64,000 nucleotides of DNA, taken from NCBI GenBank assembly GCA_038380435.1, contig JAWZYU010000019.1, forward strand, positions 29,351,801 through 29,415,800, given 5' to 3'. Positions 10,705 through 21,689 of the stretch are shown here, in pieces (the stretch's first letter is position 1; each line of letters begins with the position of its first letter). The translations under genes and the position numbers were made by a program. The notes under the pieces were generated by a model. The model was not told the DNA's origin. It ran no database searches and worked only from the letters and a program-made list of their open reading frames with translations. This DNA comes from Ryuthela nishihirai. Its lineage: Eukaryota; Arthropoda; Arachnida; Araneae; Heptathelidae.

Positions 10705-10857
10705 CTTGGACGTCAAAGAACTGCTGCACGACCTTGGTGGGTAGCTTCCTTCGGCTCCACTGGGTCTCCTTACTGTATTCTTCTCTAAGACCTTGTGGTC
10801 CTTTTTACCTGATTTTAATTATTGTGTGCATGAAAGTATTCTCAGAGGTAACCCAGA
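10705..10857 (+). mobile_element. SINE-A 3' fragment, strongly diverged
   Basis: Follows the SINE-A distal order: CGTCAAAGAACTGCTG, TTGGTGGGTAGCTTCC, CCACTGGGTCTCC, CTTGTGGTCC, GTGTGCATG, CTCAGAGGTAA. Confidence 0.7.
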
Positions 10858-11324
10858 CAAATTTACATTACTTTTGAAAAAAAAACAAAAATATTTGATT
10901 CTATTGAATTTCTTTGGCATATTTGTGAGGTTCCTTCTTGTGCTATAATCGTCGAACGTTTGTGTTGACCACTTTGATCAACACAAAAAATTTCGGATCC
11001 ATTTGAATTTGGGTAAATGGAAGCTTTATATAAAAATGCACAATGGGTTCGAGTGTTAAACGTGTTCATCAAATTAGAAAAAAAATGACTGCGAGTAATT
11101 ATTTGAACGACATAAAACGACTGGAATATAGTTTGCGTAATTCTAAATGCTAAACCAGTAAATATATTTGAAATCGGTTTTTCCGCGTCGTTGTTTTGCG
11201 ATTGGTCCATGCATTTAAAGTATTGATCCCTATTATCTAAAACGTGGCTTATCAAAAGCTTCAAAATTCCGTGTTACAGTTAAATATTCATATATTTGGA
11301 TTTTATCAGGATAGCATTTTGAAG

Positions 11325-12110
11325 TGGGGCGGGAGTGGCTCAGTCGGTTGTGCGCCAGGCTTGTAATCTGCAATTCCCAGGTTCGAGTCCCAGCTGGGTC
11401 AGCGTTGAGATTTATCTCCGCAAAATTCCCCGTCGTGGCCACGGTCAGTAGGACACATCGATGGGCTTGGAAAGGCCGATGTCCGTCGGATGGGACGTTT
11501 AGCCGTGGCCCCGTGTGCGGGAGAGCCACACCCTGTGCACGTTAAAGAACACACTGGATGGCTTTGACGGGAGGCTACCATCTGTCTCCCAACAGCTGTT
11601 CCAATGGGTCCCCTCACCCAAACTTCTCTGAGCCTTCGTGGTCCTTGTGACCTGACCATTTAGCCCATGGTGTGTAAAAAAGTGCCTCTCAGAGATAGGG
11701 TTGGGTTGTTTTACCTCTGAACGGCACTTTTTTGCACACCATGGGCTAAATGGCCAGGTCACATGGACCCCGAAGCTCAGAGAAGGTTGGGGGAGGGGAC
11801 CCACTGGAACAGCTGTTGGGAGACAGATGGTAGCCTCCCGTCAAGACCATCCCGCGTGTTCTTTAACGTGCACAGGGTATGGCTCTCCCACACACGGGGC
11901 CACAGCTTAACGTCCGATCCGACGGACGGCGTCCTTTCCAAGCCCATCGGTGCCCCCTACTGACCGTGGGCAGGGCGAGGAATTTTGCGGAGATAAATAT
12001 CAACGCTGACCTAGCTGGGACTCGAACCTCGGAACTACAGATTACGAGCCTGGCGCGCTACCGACTGAGCCACCCCCGCCCCCTCTCAGAGATAAAACAA
12101 CCAACCAACC
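11325..12110 (+). mobile_element. SINE-A copy (plus) carrying a nested inverted SINE-A
   Basis: The outer element runs 11325-11697 and resumes after the insert at 12082 with its AAAACAACCAACCAACC tail. The body is close to consensus. The insert sits in the CTCAGAGATAAAACAACC tail. Confidence 0.92.
11698..12081 (-). mobile_element. SINE-A copy (minus) nested in a plus copy
   Basis: Full length. The 13-bp target duplication CCTCTCAGAGATA at 11685-11697 and 12082-12094 is exact. The result is a near-perfect inverted repeat of about 370 bp with almost no spacer. Confidence 0.95.
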
Positions 12111-12727
12111 AACCATTTTGTAGTGGATGCAGTACACATTTCGTTTAGCCATCAGTTTCAACTGGGATTGTAAGTACAGTGTTTGATAAATCAACTATAG
12201 CACTTCAGCAAGACCTCTAAATTACGTTATTTACTACTAATCATAGCAAAGTAAGAGTGAGCAACACTACAAAATATTCATTCGGGCTACTCAAACAATG
12301 GCCTGCGGAGAATGTGTTAAAAAAAAGCTAGTTTTCCGAAGAAAACATGAAAAGGAAACAAATGAAGCGAAGAAAAATAAGAGCTATACTATTTAAATGC
12401 AATGAAGACGTTTGCTTTTCTTCTGAACTCTGATCCGTGTGTGTTGTTTTTTCTTCCACCTCTGACATGTATGTGTGAGGTTCCTTTACCTTTGTCCCGT
12501 GTGTGTGATTTCTCTGCCTCTGTACCGAGAAGAAGCCCAAAATTCAAACAAGGGAAAATGCTACCCAGCTGGAAACTACAAACTGAGTACTTCGTGCACT
12601 AGTAGATTGAATCCATAGACCCTGCTCTGTTACCTTTTGGTTGATTACCGTTGCCATTACGGTTCCAAATAGTTGATCAATGCTGTTTTCAGTCTTAAGA
12701 CTTTGAATATTTTTCATCATTATCATA

Positions 12728-13048
12728 CCTAGTCTAGAGGTTAGCGTACTTAGCTACCAACAGGCATGTCCCTATGTTTTTAAGTTATATGAGAAACCAG
12801 GACAAACCCAGTAGAGCTTCTAGGTTATCTCCGTCCTTTGCATAGGAGAGCATCTTCTATTCAAAAAATTATACTTTTATTTTCCTAAAAAATAATCATT
12901 TCTCTTTTCTAGTGGTTGGCGTATCTGAGTATTAAGACCAGTGGGTATGTAATTGTCTAAGTGTTTGTATGTCGTACGAGAAACCAGGACAAGCTTACGT
13001 ATAGCTACTAGGTTATTTTTGTCCAATGTGTAGGGGAGTACCTGTTTC
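12728..13048 (+). repeat. Direct pair of about 145-bp repeats, possible SINE
   Basis: 12728-12872 and 12907-13048 share TCTAGAGGTTAGCGTAC / TCTAGTGGTTGGCGTAT, GAGAAACCAGGACAA, TAGGTTAT and TAGG(A/G)GAG at matching spacing. The start resembles a tRNA A box, but no B box is clear. Confidence 0.5.
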
Positions 13049-13199
13049 CCTTAAAAAAAAAACAGTCGAGGAGTGTTATAGAACACTCGAAGATATCTTT
13101 AAGCTTAATAAGATCAGAGACTTCTCCTCTTATCTATAAGTCTGTCATTTTCTAGCTTTGGAAGGGTGTTCGTTTTTAGGTGTGTGATTTTTGTAGGCT

Positions 13200-13570
13200 A
13201 TGAATTATTTGGAAACTCAGCAGCAGTATGTGATGCATCACTGTGTTCAGTGAGACTTAAGTGGCGCATAGACTGAAATGACTCAAGTGTATGGAGAACA
13301 ATGCTTGAAACGAAGCATGGTTTTCAGGTGGCATAAACGTTTCACAGACTGACGTGATTCTGTGGAGGATCACGTCAGTCTGCCACGTTAGATTCTGCAC
13401 GTTAGATTCTGGATCATCCTGCACTTCCATCATGCACCAAGCACTTCCTCAATGTACACACATTGAGGACACCAAGCACTTCCATCAATGTGCAACAAAT
13501 GCACGATGTTTTCAATGAAGACTGCAGAGTAACTCTGTGGGCAACACTTTCATAAAATGACTTATAAGGA
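13200..13570 (+). pseudogene. Mariner-type transposase N-terminal relic (HTH)
   Basis: From about 13278 the plus strand reads TEMTQVYGEQCLKRSMVFRWHKRFTD, stop, RDSVEDHVSLPR. This is the SETMAR/Mos1-type helix-turn-helix region of mariner transposases. Near 13501 it reads QMHDVFNEDCRVTLW, the following linker. Between them lie small hairpins and short duplications (for example ACGTTAGATTCTG twice). Several stops; clearly dead. Confidence 0.6.
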
Positions 13571-13720
13571 AGCATTCGACGCCTGGTGTTCGGAAGTGCA
13601 TAGCTTTCAATTGTGAATACATAGAGAAGGGAAAAAACATTTGCGGTTTTTTCCTTCTCCGTGTGTTCGCTAAATCCTATGAAGACTGAAGATAAGATAT
13701 CTTTAGTCCACAATTAAATG

Positions 13721-14088
13721 GGAGTGGCTCAGTCGGTAGCGCGCCAGACTCGTAATCTGTAGTTCCCAGGTTCGAGTCCCTGCTGGGTCAGCGTTGAGAT
13801 TTATCTCTGCAAAATTTTCCATCCTGCCCACGGTCAGTAGGGGACACCGATGGACTTGGAAAGGCTGCCGTCCGTCGGATGGGACGTTAATCCGTGTGCG
13901 GGAGAGCCATACCCTATGCACTTTGAAGAACACGCTGGATGGCCTTGATGGGAGGTTACCATCTGTCTCTTAATAGCTGTCCAGTGGGTCCCCTCACCCA
14001 ACCTTCTCTGATCCTTTGTGGTCCTTGTGACCTGGCCATTTAGCCTATGGTGTGCAAAAAAGTGCCGCTCAGAGATAAAACAACCCAA
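13721..14088 (+). mobile_element. SINE-A copy
   Basis: tRNA head, body and tail present, with small deletions near the middle. Perfect 9-bp target duplication AATTAAATG at 13712-13720 and 14089-14097. Confidence 0.92.
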
Positions 14089-14169
14089 AATTAAATGATC
14101 CACCCTTGTACATAAACACTGTGCATATGGATAAAAGTTGTAAACTTGAATAACACTTTATTTCCAATT

Positions 14170-14985
14170 AGTATATGCGACTACAGACACATGATAAAAA
14201 GGTGAAGGTGAACTGACATTGGAAACCCGAGCTGGCCACTGCATATTTTTAATAGTGTTATTCTCCAAATAACAATCGACAAGGCTGCAATGGTGTGGGA
14301 GAGCGTTATCGTCCTGTAGGAGGATTTGGGTTGGATTGTTTTATCTCTGAACGGCACTTTTTTGCACACCATGGGCTAAATGGCCAGGTCACATGAACCC
14401 CGAAGGCTCAGAGAAGGTTGGGTGAGGGGACCCACTGGAACAGCTGTTGGGAGACAGATGGTAGCCTCCCGTCAAGGCCATTCAACGTGTTCTTTAACGT
14501 GCACAGAGTATGGCTCTCCCACACACAGCTACTGCTTAACGTTCCATCCGAGGGACGGCGAAATTTCCAAGCCCATCGGTGTCCCCTACTGATCGTGGGC
14601 AGGGCAGGGAATTTTGCGGAGATAAATCTCAACGCTGACCCAGCTGGGACTCGAACCTGCGAACTAAAGTTTACGACCCTGGCGCGCTACCGAGTGAGCC
14701 ACCCCCGTCCCTGTAGGAGGAAACATCATTATTGCATTCACATATGGGACGTATGACCAGTGATATAGCCTATTGGAAGACATCCAGATCTCTACAGATA
14801 CCAAAATATCCCTCTCCAAACGATGAAACTACCTCCACCGTAAGTCCATTCATGGATATTTGAGTCATGATAGTGTGTCCCTGGTTTCCTCTATATTAAC
14901 TGACGTCACGAATCGCTGTTGGAGAGTAAATCTTTATTCATCCGTGAAAAACACGGACAGCCATGACATGATGTCTGTACCATGT
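14170..14985 (-). pseudogene. Tc1-like transposase relic split at its catalytic motif by a SINE
   Basis: Read on the minus strand from about 14960: FFTDE (first catalytic Asp region), then decayed sequence. After the SINE (14325-14709) the frame reads LLQDDNALPHHCSLVDCYLENNTIKNMQWPAR. This is the DDNA-PH motif with the second catalytic Asp, followed by the linker to the third catalytic residue. The SPDLNPIE segment expected after WPAR is absent. Stops and shifts are present. Tc1 family assignment rests on DDNA-PH and WPAR; non-functional. Confidence 0.72.
14325..14709 (-). mobile_element. SINE-A copy inside the Tc1 relic
   Basis: Full length with 12-bp target duplication CCTGTAGGAGGA at 14313-14324 and 14710-14721. 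The duplication abuts the Tc1 DDNA-PH coding segment. Confidence 0.95.
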
Positions 14986-14987
14986 AT

Positions 14988-15025
14988 TACGAGTCTGGCG
15001 TTGCATCGACTTAGTCAACCCCGTT
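14988..15025 (-). mobile_element. SINE-A head fragment
   Basis: ATTACGAGTCTGGCGTTGCATCGACTTAGTCAACCCCG matches the inverted SINE-A head at about three quarters of positions. Only this head remains. Confidence 0.45.
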
Positions 15026-15312
15026 ACAAAGAGAGGCCCGGGTTCAATTTTTAGATAAAGCATGGGTTTTTATTATAAAAACTTTTTTATAGTTTTATTA
15101 CAAAAATATATGATTATAAAAATATATGAGGATTTTTATTATAAAAATATATGATAAAAGCATGGGTTTTTATTCTTCTCTTGTGTATTATCATTCTGCT
15201 GAGAAATCGCCTAGGTCTCTCTTTCCTCGTAGATCATCTCTGTGGCATATTATACAGACAATCATCTGTCAGATTTCTGTCAGATCTCTGTGGCAAGCAA
15301 CCAGCTTGCCAC
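15026..15312 (+). mobile_element. SINE-C copy, 5' truncated
   Basis: Begins in a T-arm-like GGCCCGGGTTCAA, then TAAAGCATG and the shared body GTGTATTATCATTCTGCTGAGA...TCTCTTTCCTCGTAGATCATCTCTGTGGC. AT-rich direct repeats (AAAAATATATGA) sit inside. The distal end forms the hairpin 15284-15318. Confidence 0.5.
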
Positions 15313-15318
15313 AGAGAT
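15284..15318. repeat. Perfect 15-bp inverted repeat, 5-base loop
   Basis: ATCTCTGTGGCAAGC (15284-15298), loop aacca, GCTTGCCACAGAGAT (15304-15318). The left arm is SINE-C sequence and the right arm its exact reverse, consistent with a template switch. Confidence 0.8.
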
Positions 15319-15319
15319 G

Positions 15320-16500
15320 GTCAAGAGTGAATAATTTATTTGTGTTTTCTCACAGCTCTTAAAATGATATTGTAAAAGTCGAAAATCATCCCTCCAAGTT
15401 GACTAACTTTCAAATTTATTTTGGGATAATAATAAGAAGCACTTTCTATTGAGTTTAACGCAATTTGCCTCCCTCTTCGCAAAGAATTTTTTCCTCCTTT
15501 TTGAGTACCGCTCTTTAATCGAAATCAATTTTCCATTACCCGTAGTTGTTTACCTTCATAAAAAGGGAAACTTTTCCATCATGCACGTAAACCTTCATAC
15601 AAAATTACGAAATCGCAATTTAAACTAAGTTTCATCGGATAACGCTGCTTTAAACAAGGAGGAAGTGACGGAGTCCCACGTGACGGCGTGAGCAAAGCTT
15701 TGCCTTCCATCGCGGTTAAAATTCATGGCTGAATGGTAGTGTTAACAAGGTAATTATCCGGAGTCTGCGAGTTACTTTGCGACGAGCTTAATAATATAAT
15801 ATAGGATACATAGTAGAGCAAAGGAATCTTCTCTTTAAGCTTATAAACGCCGCAAACAGCTGCGTGCAATATTGCTTTAGCGAAAAGACAATTCAATATA
15901 CATTTCAGCAATAATTTTGGTTTCGTTGTTTCTGAAAATTAACATAACGCTTACAATGTTTATTTTTAATGGAAGATTTACTCAATTAATATTAAATGTT
16001 TAAAGGTCTAACGACGTTTCAAAATCATACTGACACTAACGTCTGTTCAGGCAAGTCACATAAATTTAACTAATAAATCGATTGATTTAATTAATAAACT
16101 TTTCTGATAACACATTTTGTTTAACGAACTAGTTTGGCAAGACTCGTTAACAGAGTGATGTAAATAATTTATGATTGAGCTGAGCAGATTTGTCAATTCT
16201 GTGCAAGGAACATTCTCCCAAAATATCAGTTTTATTTGTCAAAGGTAATCAATCACCTGATTGATTTTTGGCAGTTTTGAATGAAGATGTATTCTTCAGA
16301 TGGTGCAGAAAATGCTAATATAAATTTTATTACAGGTAATATCCATTAATAATGTAATAAAACCTTAACATCGAAATCGGAGAACACCTCAAGAAATATG
16401 TCCGAAATAAATAATACTTTTAAGATGTTGTTTAGGAAGCTGTAGAATATATCCATTAAATCTTCAAGGACTTGATTATGTTAGAATCAAATTTTGCTTG
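15320..16500. other. Intronic sequence, nothing recognised
   Basis: Mixed AT-rich sequence without repeat boundaries or exon-like cysteine patterns on either strand. The 62-residue minus frame near 15723-15911 has no domain. Confidence 0.4.
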
Positions 16501-16539
16501 TATCGTTTAATGGAATATCATTTTCCGCAAAATGTTTAG

Positions 16540-17240
16540 CGCGGGAATGTATGGGATATAATGACGAATAAATGGACAGAATGACCAGTAGACAGATAGA
16601 ATGAAGAACAGACTTGACAGAATAACGAGCAGATGGAGCATAATGACGATAAATGGACATAACGACGGGTAGACAGACAGAATGAAGAGCTGATGGGACA
16701 GAATGACGAGTAGATGGACAGAATGACGATCAGATGTGACATAATGACGAGTAGATTGACAAAATGTAGGGTTGATGGAGAGAATGGTGAGCAGGCAGAG
16801 AAAATCATGAACAGACGGGACAGAATGACGAATAGACAAGCAGAATGAAAAGTAAATGGGAAACATTAACAAAAAGGAGAATAGAATGACGAGAAGATGT
16901 GATAGAATGTCGAGTAGACGATAGAATGACGAGCAGCGGAAAAAAATGGGGAGCAAAGACACAGAGTGACGAGTAGACGAACAGACGAGACGGTATGATG
17001 AGAAGTCGGGATAGAATGAAACGTAGACGGACGGAATGATGAGCAAACGGGTCAGAATTGTGAGAAGACGGGGACCGAATGATGGACAGACAGGGAAGAC
17101 TTGACGATCAGATAGATCGATTTGCAAACAGGTGAGATAGAATAACGAGTATATGGATAGAATGAGGAGTAAACAGGGCAGATTGACGAGCACACGGGAG
17201 AGAATGACGAGCAGATGGACAAACAAGAAAGTGAAAAAAA
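16540..17240. repeat. Minisatellite, about 20-23 bp unit, with a long minus-strand open frame
   Basis: Degenerate units of the form GAATGACGAGTAGATGGACA. Because the units hold no minus-strand stops in this phase, a 252-residue frame (16507-17265) stays open. It reads as repeated LLVILS, SSFCLS and SIYSSF blocks. No Met context, domain or splice site supports translation; a hydrophobic repeat protein cannot be strictly excluded. Confidence 0.8.
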
Positions 17241-17544
17241 TAACTCGTTCCTTTTTTGCAAACAAGTGAAAAGTGGGATTTTTTAATCTATTATATAGTA
17301 AGGGTCCAAAAATCCAAACTGCTCGGGGATTGGGATGGTCCGGATTTCTGGATTTTCTGCATTCTTAGGGATTCAAATTTAAGGGGAGATATTTTTTAAT
17401 TAAATTTAAAGAGGGATAAAGAAAAAGAAAACAAGTAAATCATGATAGCGTTTTTACTGCGAAATAATAAAGTGCGAATTTATTCTGGAAATCATTCGTA
17501 AAGGAATCATTTTTATTAAAACAAAAACTAAAAGAAATTATTCC

Positions 17545-19285
17545 TTCATTTTGAAGACTCATGTGCATCTGGTGCACTGCTTATAGATTGAACATTTCTT
17601 CTATCGGTAGATATTTCTACAGCTTTTTTTTTTAAGATAGTGTCTTATGTCGCTTTGTTTACGAGATTGTAATTTCTTTCTGATCATATTGCTTTTCACC
17701 ATATGCTCATGCATGACATCTTGAAAACTGAAACAGTGGTTATGTTCCACGAATTTTATGATATTTTCTATACTCTTTTCTGCACAATCACAAGTTATCT
17801 TTTTTCTTGAACTACGTTTTCTCCCTCACCAGGATCTTCGAAACAATCCTCTTCTCTTTTATTGGGAGTTGTGATGCTTTCAATGATTTATTGATCAGTG
17901 AATGTGGTTGTGACTTCAATATCATTATCAATTCTTATCCACTTTCCATATCGTCGTTATTATCTTTAGACAGAGGGTGATCTACAGAAAATAATTTAAC
18001 AGTTTCCATCTGCTCTTACATTTACTGTTCTCTCTGTCATATTTGAAACCCTTCAAAATACTTGTCTTTATCCTATTCTTGATCAGCCAATATCACGTTT
18101 GGCTATAACTTTCGCCACGCTCTCAAAAGAGTTATAGGTTTCACAGCCTCCCATGCATTCACTAATGAATAAACTGCGTCTTTAGTTGTAAAACTGCGTT
18201 GAAATTCTTGAGATTTCATATTCTTATTCATCATTTTCATCATGAAATCATGAAATCATTTTTTCATGACACTTAAAGTTTCGTATAACTCCCTGATATA
18301 TTGGTTGAATAAGTGAGATTACATTTGGTGGTAAATAACAAGCCAAAATATTCCCGCAATTAGACAATAATTTTGATTTATATGAAAGTCGCCTACAGTT
18401 GTCAAGAAGTAAAAGGCATTTTGCATTTTTAGGCTTCCCCTATTTGATTAAATTCTGACGAACAAATGGAACAAAATGACTAATGAACCAATTTTGAAAT
18501 ATTTCTTTGTCCATCTACTCATTTTTTGTGCTTTATAGGTGACAGACATGTGCACAATCCCTTTTAAGGCCCGTGGGCAATGAAATTTACCAATCACCAA
18601 AATCTCAATTTTATGCTGACCTGAAGCTTTGCCACATGTAAGAACTGTTAATCTGTCTTTGTTAGGCCAATAGCATTTCATTCTGTACACCCAGCCAGAG
18701 GTTTAGTTGGAAAACACTTCCAATATACTCCTGTTTCGTCAGCATTAAAATTTTGATCGGCCGTGAGATCATAATCTTTAATAATTGTCTCAAATGTTGC
18801 ACTGTATTTTTCGGCTGCTTCTGAATCTGCTGACTGTCTTTCTCCAGCAATATCTTGCTACCAATACCATGACGAATCTTGAAATTTCTAAGCCATCCAT
18901 CACTAAATTAGCATTCAGATTCAATGTTCATTTGCTTCTTAAAAACTTTTGCTTTAGCAATAAGAATAGGTTCATACCTTCTGATCGTTTTAGCAAAAAC
19001 CATTCATGCATTACTTTATCAAGGTATTCTAGTTTTGGTTTATGAAAACATTTTCTTTCAGCAATTTTATCGTTAGGTTCTGGAGATGCAGTTAATTCTA
19101 AAATTTTCTTTTTTTTTTGCATTATTTATATCGTAAATTGTTGACATACCTATGTTGTAAGTTTTCATTAGAATAGCTTTGCTTATACCACGCTTTATTT
19201 TCTTAACTATTTCAAGTTTTTCATTTAGTTTTAATGTGGTTTTCTTTCTTTTAACACCTCCAACTCTTTCTACTTCTGGAGCCAT
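17545..19285 (-). pseudogene. Jerky/CENP-B-type pogo transposase, broken
   Basis: Minus strand. From Met at 19285: a psq-type HTH (RKKTTLKLNEKLEIVKKIKRG...YNIGMSTIYDI), then the second HTH (LDKVMHEWFLLKRSEG), then the DDE core (NADETGVYWKC with the first catalytic Asp; GQHKIEILVIGK; VTYKAQK; LLLDNC with the second Asp; NILACYLPPNVISLIQP). The tail has RNFKCHEKM and SDIRHYLKK. The order matches Jerky/Tigger transposases. Many frameshifts and stops, so no product is expected. Confidence 0.85.
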
Positions 19286-19374
19286 TATTATGGGGTTAAT
19301 AAAAATTTTCGAATAGTACGTGTAAGCTGCATATGTAAATGAAAGCAATATGACAGCAAATAATACACTAGGTC

Positions 19375-19572
19375 AGTGGTTCTCAACCTTTAAGGCTTCA
19401 CGTACCCCCTGGAAATGTGTATGTAACTGGCGTACCCCTTATATAGATAGATAAAACTATAGTTATAGCATAATAATGCCAACTTAGCGACTTTGTTACT
19501 AGATGTAGCGACTTTTGAGCTCTCACGGCGTACCCAGAAAAATTTTACCGCGCACCCCACATTGAGAACCCC
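19375..19572. mobile_element. hAT MITE, 200-bp class
   Basis: Ends CAGTGGTTCTCAACC and TTGAGAACCCCTG. Internal sequence (GGAAATGTGTATGTAACTGG, ACTATAGTTATAGCATAATA, GACTTTTGAGCTCTCACGGC) is shared with 35040-35280 and with both ends of the larger 54183-54796 element. No clear 8-bp duplication remains at this copy. Confidence 0.8.
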
Positions 19573-19904
19573 TGCGTTACAGTATTTAGCGTTGTAACAA
19601 ATCGACTGACTTATATGTTTCAAAATCGTGAATAATCACAGATGAAACGTAGAGTTGCCACAAAGCGCCATTGGCGCTTCAACCAGAATTCTCTAATACG
19701 CGGGAAAATAACAGACCGCGAAATTCACAAAAGTTTGCTAGCATTTTAAAAGTCTGGATTCTCAGGTTGTCCGGATTTCTGGGGATTTTCTGGTCTGAAT
19801 TTTCAGACTTTTACTGTATTTCTAAAGTATTCTCTATACTTAACAACTACTGCAATGAGCAATATTTGAAAATGTTGTCTTCAAATATCCTTTTTCTCTT
19901 GCAG

Positions 19905-20159
19905 TCTGTGATGCGAGTGATCTTCATTTTGAACTCATAACTGGAACGGTATTGAACGTGACCCCTTATATGGTGACCTCTGACCTTTCACCTAAAGAGT
20001 GTTTGGATATGTGCAAGAAAGAAATCAAATGCCGTTCCGTAGGCATTGACTACAGGAAGGGCGCATGCCAATATAATACAGAAGGCATCAAACAAATGCT
20101 GGAGCCTAAGCTTCAAGAAAATGGAAATTTCAATTACTTCGAGAAAATATGTCTACCAG
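19905..20159 (+). CDS. Exon B: PAN/Apple module with six cysteines
   Basis: Internal exon, 255 bp, phase 1 at both ends. Acceptor TTTTTCTCTTGCAG (ends 19904); donor CCAG|GTAAGC, close to consensus. The 85 residues show the full PAN pattern: C1 right after the start (VCDAS), C2-C3 in KECLDMC, C4 in IKCRS, C5 in GACQY and C6 near the end (EKICLPG). In PAN modules the pairs are C1-C6, C2-C5 and C3-C4. The hydrophobic spacing (FELITGT, VGIDY, FNYFE) fits the fold. It lies between exon A and exon C on the same strand and joins in frame with both. The only lesion-free frames nearby belong to this exon. Function inferred as an extracellular protein or glycan-binding domain; partner unknown. Confidence 0.9.
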
Positions 20160-20227
20160 GTAAGCAAACAAATTACACGAAATGTATCTTTCACCCCGAC
20201 TGTTTGTGTTTCTTAAAAATTATTTAA

Positions 20228-20610
20228 ATTTGATTCATTTGTTTATTATTATATATTAATTTGCTATCTTCAATCTCAAGATTTTAACCTATAAGACCTA
20301 CTACTTGTTACCAGACCACAATCTACCCTGTATCAGAAAACATTCAAATATATATTTTGTTTTCCACCAACACCTGTCTCACATAAAAAAATTACACATG
20401 AAACGTTATGTATATAAAAAAAAATCTCCAAGTCTCTCATTAAAGTGCAAAACATGCAGAAATTTTGTATAAATTAAATTGCTTCAACGAAATGTTTGAA
20501 ATCCTGTTTGATTTTTAATGCAAATGCAGTGCCTAGATCAAGCTTGGGCAAACTTTGTAGCTGAAGGGCTGCATAGAAAACTGAAATGGAATAACGAGTT
20601 ACCAAAGAAA
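20228..20610. other. Intron, nothing recognised apart from a possible hAT end
   Basis: AT-rich. AGCTTGGGCAAACTTTGTAGCTGAAGGGCTGCAT (about 20540-20573) resembles the end of a hAT element, but no partner end was found. Confidence 0.35.
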
Positions 20611-20612
20611 TA

Positions 20613-20942
20613 CAGTGGACCTTCGTTATAGCGCTGCTCGCTATACCGCGCACTCGGTTATAGCCCGGGCGATGTTCGCGATAAGTTCAAACATGTTTAT
20701 ACAGGTCAGTGCGGCGTTAGTGAGTATCGCATTTTATTGTTACTGCGTATTGAGTAATTGTGTATGTATTGAGTTCCTGCATGTATTTTGAATAGTGTTT
20801 ATTGTATGCATGATGAGTAAAAGAAAAGCTTACAGTGTGAAATTTATTGTGTCGCCATCGCGCCGCTCGGTATAACGCGGTTCACCTCATAACGCGGGTG
20901 TTGTTTCCCGCCCGACATGCGCGTTATATCGAGGGTCCACTG
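20613..20942 (+). mobile_element. Tigger/pogo-type MITE keeping the transposase start
   Basis: About 24-bp inverted ends CAGTGGACCTTCGTTATAGCGC and GCGTTATATCGAGGGTCCACTG, TA duplicated at 20611-20612 and 20943-20944. Inside, MSKRKAYSVKFIV (about 20817-20855) is the typical start of a Tigger transposase; the rest is deleted. Much richer in G+C than its surroundings. Confidence 0.9.
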
Positions 20943-21099
20943 TATATAATAGCGTATGTTTAACCAACCCAAAAAAATTCTAAAATGTGGCATAACAATA
21001 CAATTTTAATAAAATTAATTATTTTAATGAGCATTTGTCCGTTGAAATTGGACTTCTCCCCTATACGTTATCTTTATCTTTCAGAAATTTCATATACAC

Positions 21100-21669
21100 T
21101 ATATTGCAAAAAGTGTCGGGACACTTTCATGTTAAGTGAACGAATATCCCCATTCAAATCTATCTAACTTTGAAAATAAGCCTTTTACGGAAAAAAATCA
21201 TAAGACATAAGTTGAAGATCTCGGTCAAAGCTCTCTAAATCTCTGTTTTCTATAATATTAATCTAATATTTAAAGAGTTATGGAAGGTGAAACATTTAAG
21301 TGAAACCTTTTCTAGTTTTGAAAATTTACTTCAAAAAGTTAAATCACAACTGTTATAACAGGTTATTCGCAATATAAATGCAATATTTGAATTTTGTGTA
21401 AGGATTTTTGAAGTTTTCATCAATTGAGGGGGTGGAATGTTTTGAAAGTGGTGTGTGATAACATCTGCTGTTAAATATTATAGATTCCATAATTCTTTAA
21501 AAATATATTAATATTATAGAAAATAGAGATTTAGAGAGCTCTGATCGAGATCTTTAATTTATGTCTAGTGACTTCTTTCCGTAAAAAGATTATTTTCAAA
21601 GTTAGGTATATTTCAATGTGGCCATTCGTTCACTTAACATGAAAGTGTCCGAAATCTTTTTGCACTCTA
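21100..21669. mobile_element. MITE with about 200-bp terminal inverted repeats
   Basis: Left arm 21100-21300 and right arm 21465-21669 are inverted copies: GCAAAAAGTGTCGGGACAC / GCAAAAAGATTTCGGACAC, ACTTTCATGTTAAGTGAACGAA, CTCTCTAAATCTCT, AAAGA(G/A)TTATGGAA. TA at both borders suggests the Tc1/mariner superfamily. The central 160 bp is not coding. Older relatives lie at 28480-28720, 49270-49800 and 53985-55010. Confidence 0.8.
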
Positions 21670-21689
21670 GCTCATCTATAGCTCATGAG

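Larger units (their letters stand above)
17296..19816 (-). mobile_element. Decayed pogo/Jerky-type DNA transposon
   Basis: Ends are inverted relatives: left TAGTAAGGGTCCAAAAATCC, right (inverted) CAGTAAAAGTCTGAAAATTC, with a TA at each border as expected for the superfamily. It carries the transposase relic described separately and a hAT MITE (19375-19572). The right end lies about 90 bp upstream of the exon B acceptor. Confidence 0.72.

Noticed and set aside
10863..11264. 133-codon minus-strand open frame
   Set aside because: No domain, repeat or splice evidence; composition (Asn, Gln, Ser, Phe) is what AT-rich intron gives. Kept out of the gene list although it is one of the longer frames.
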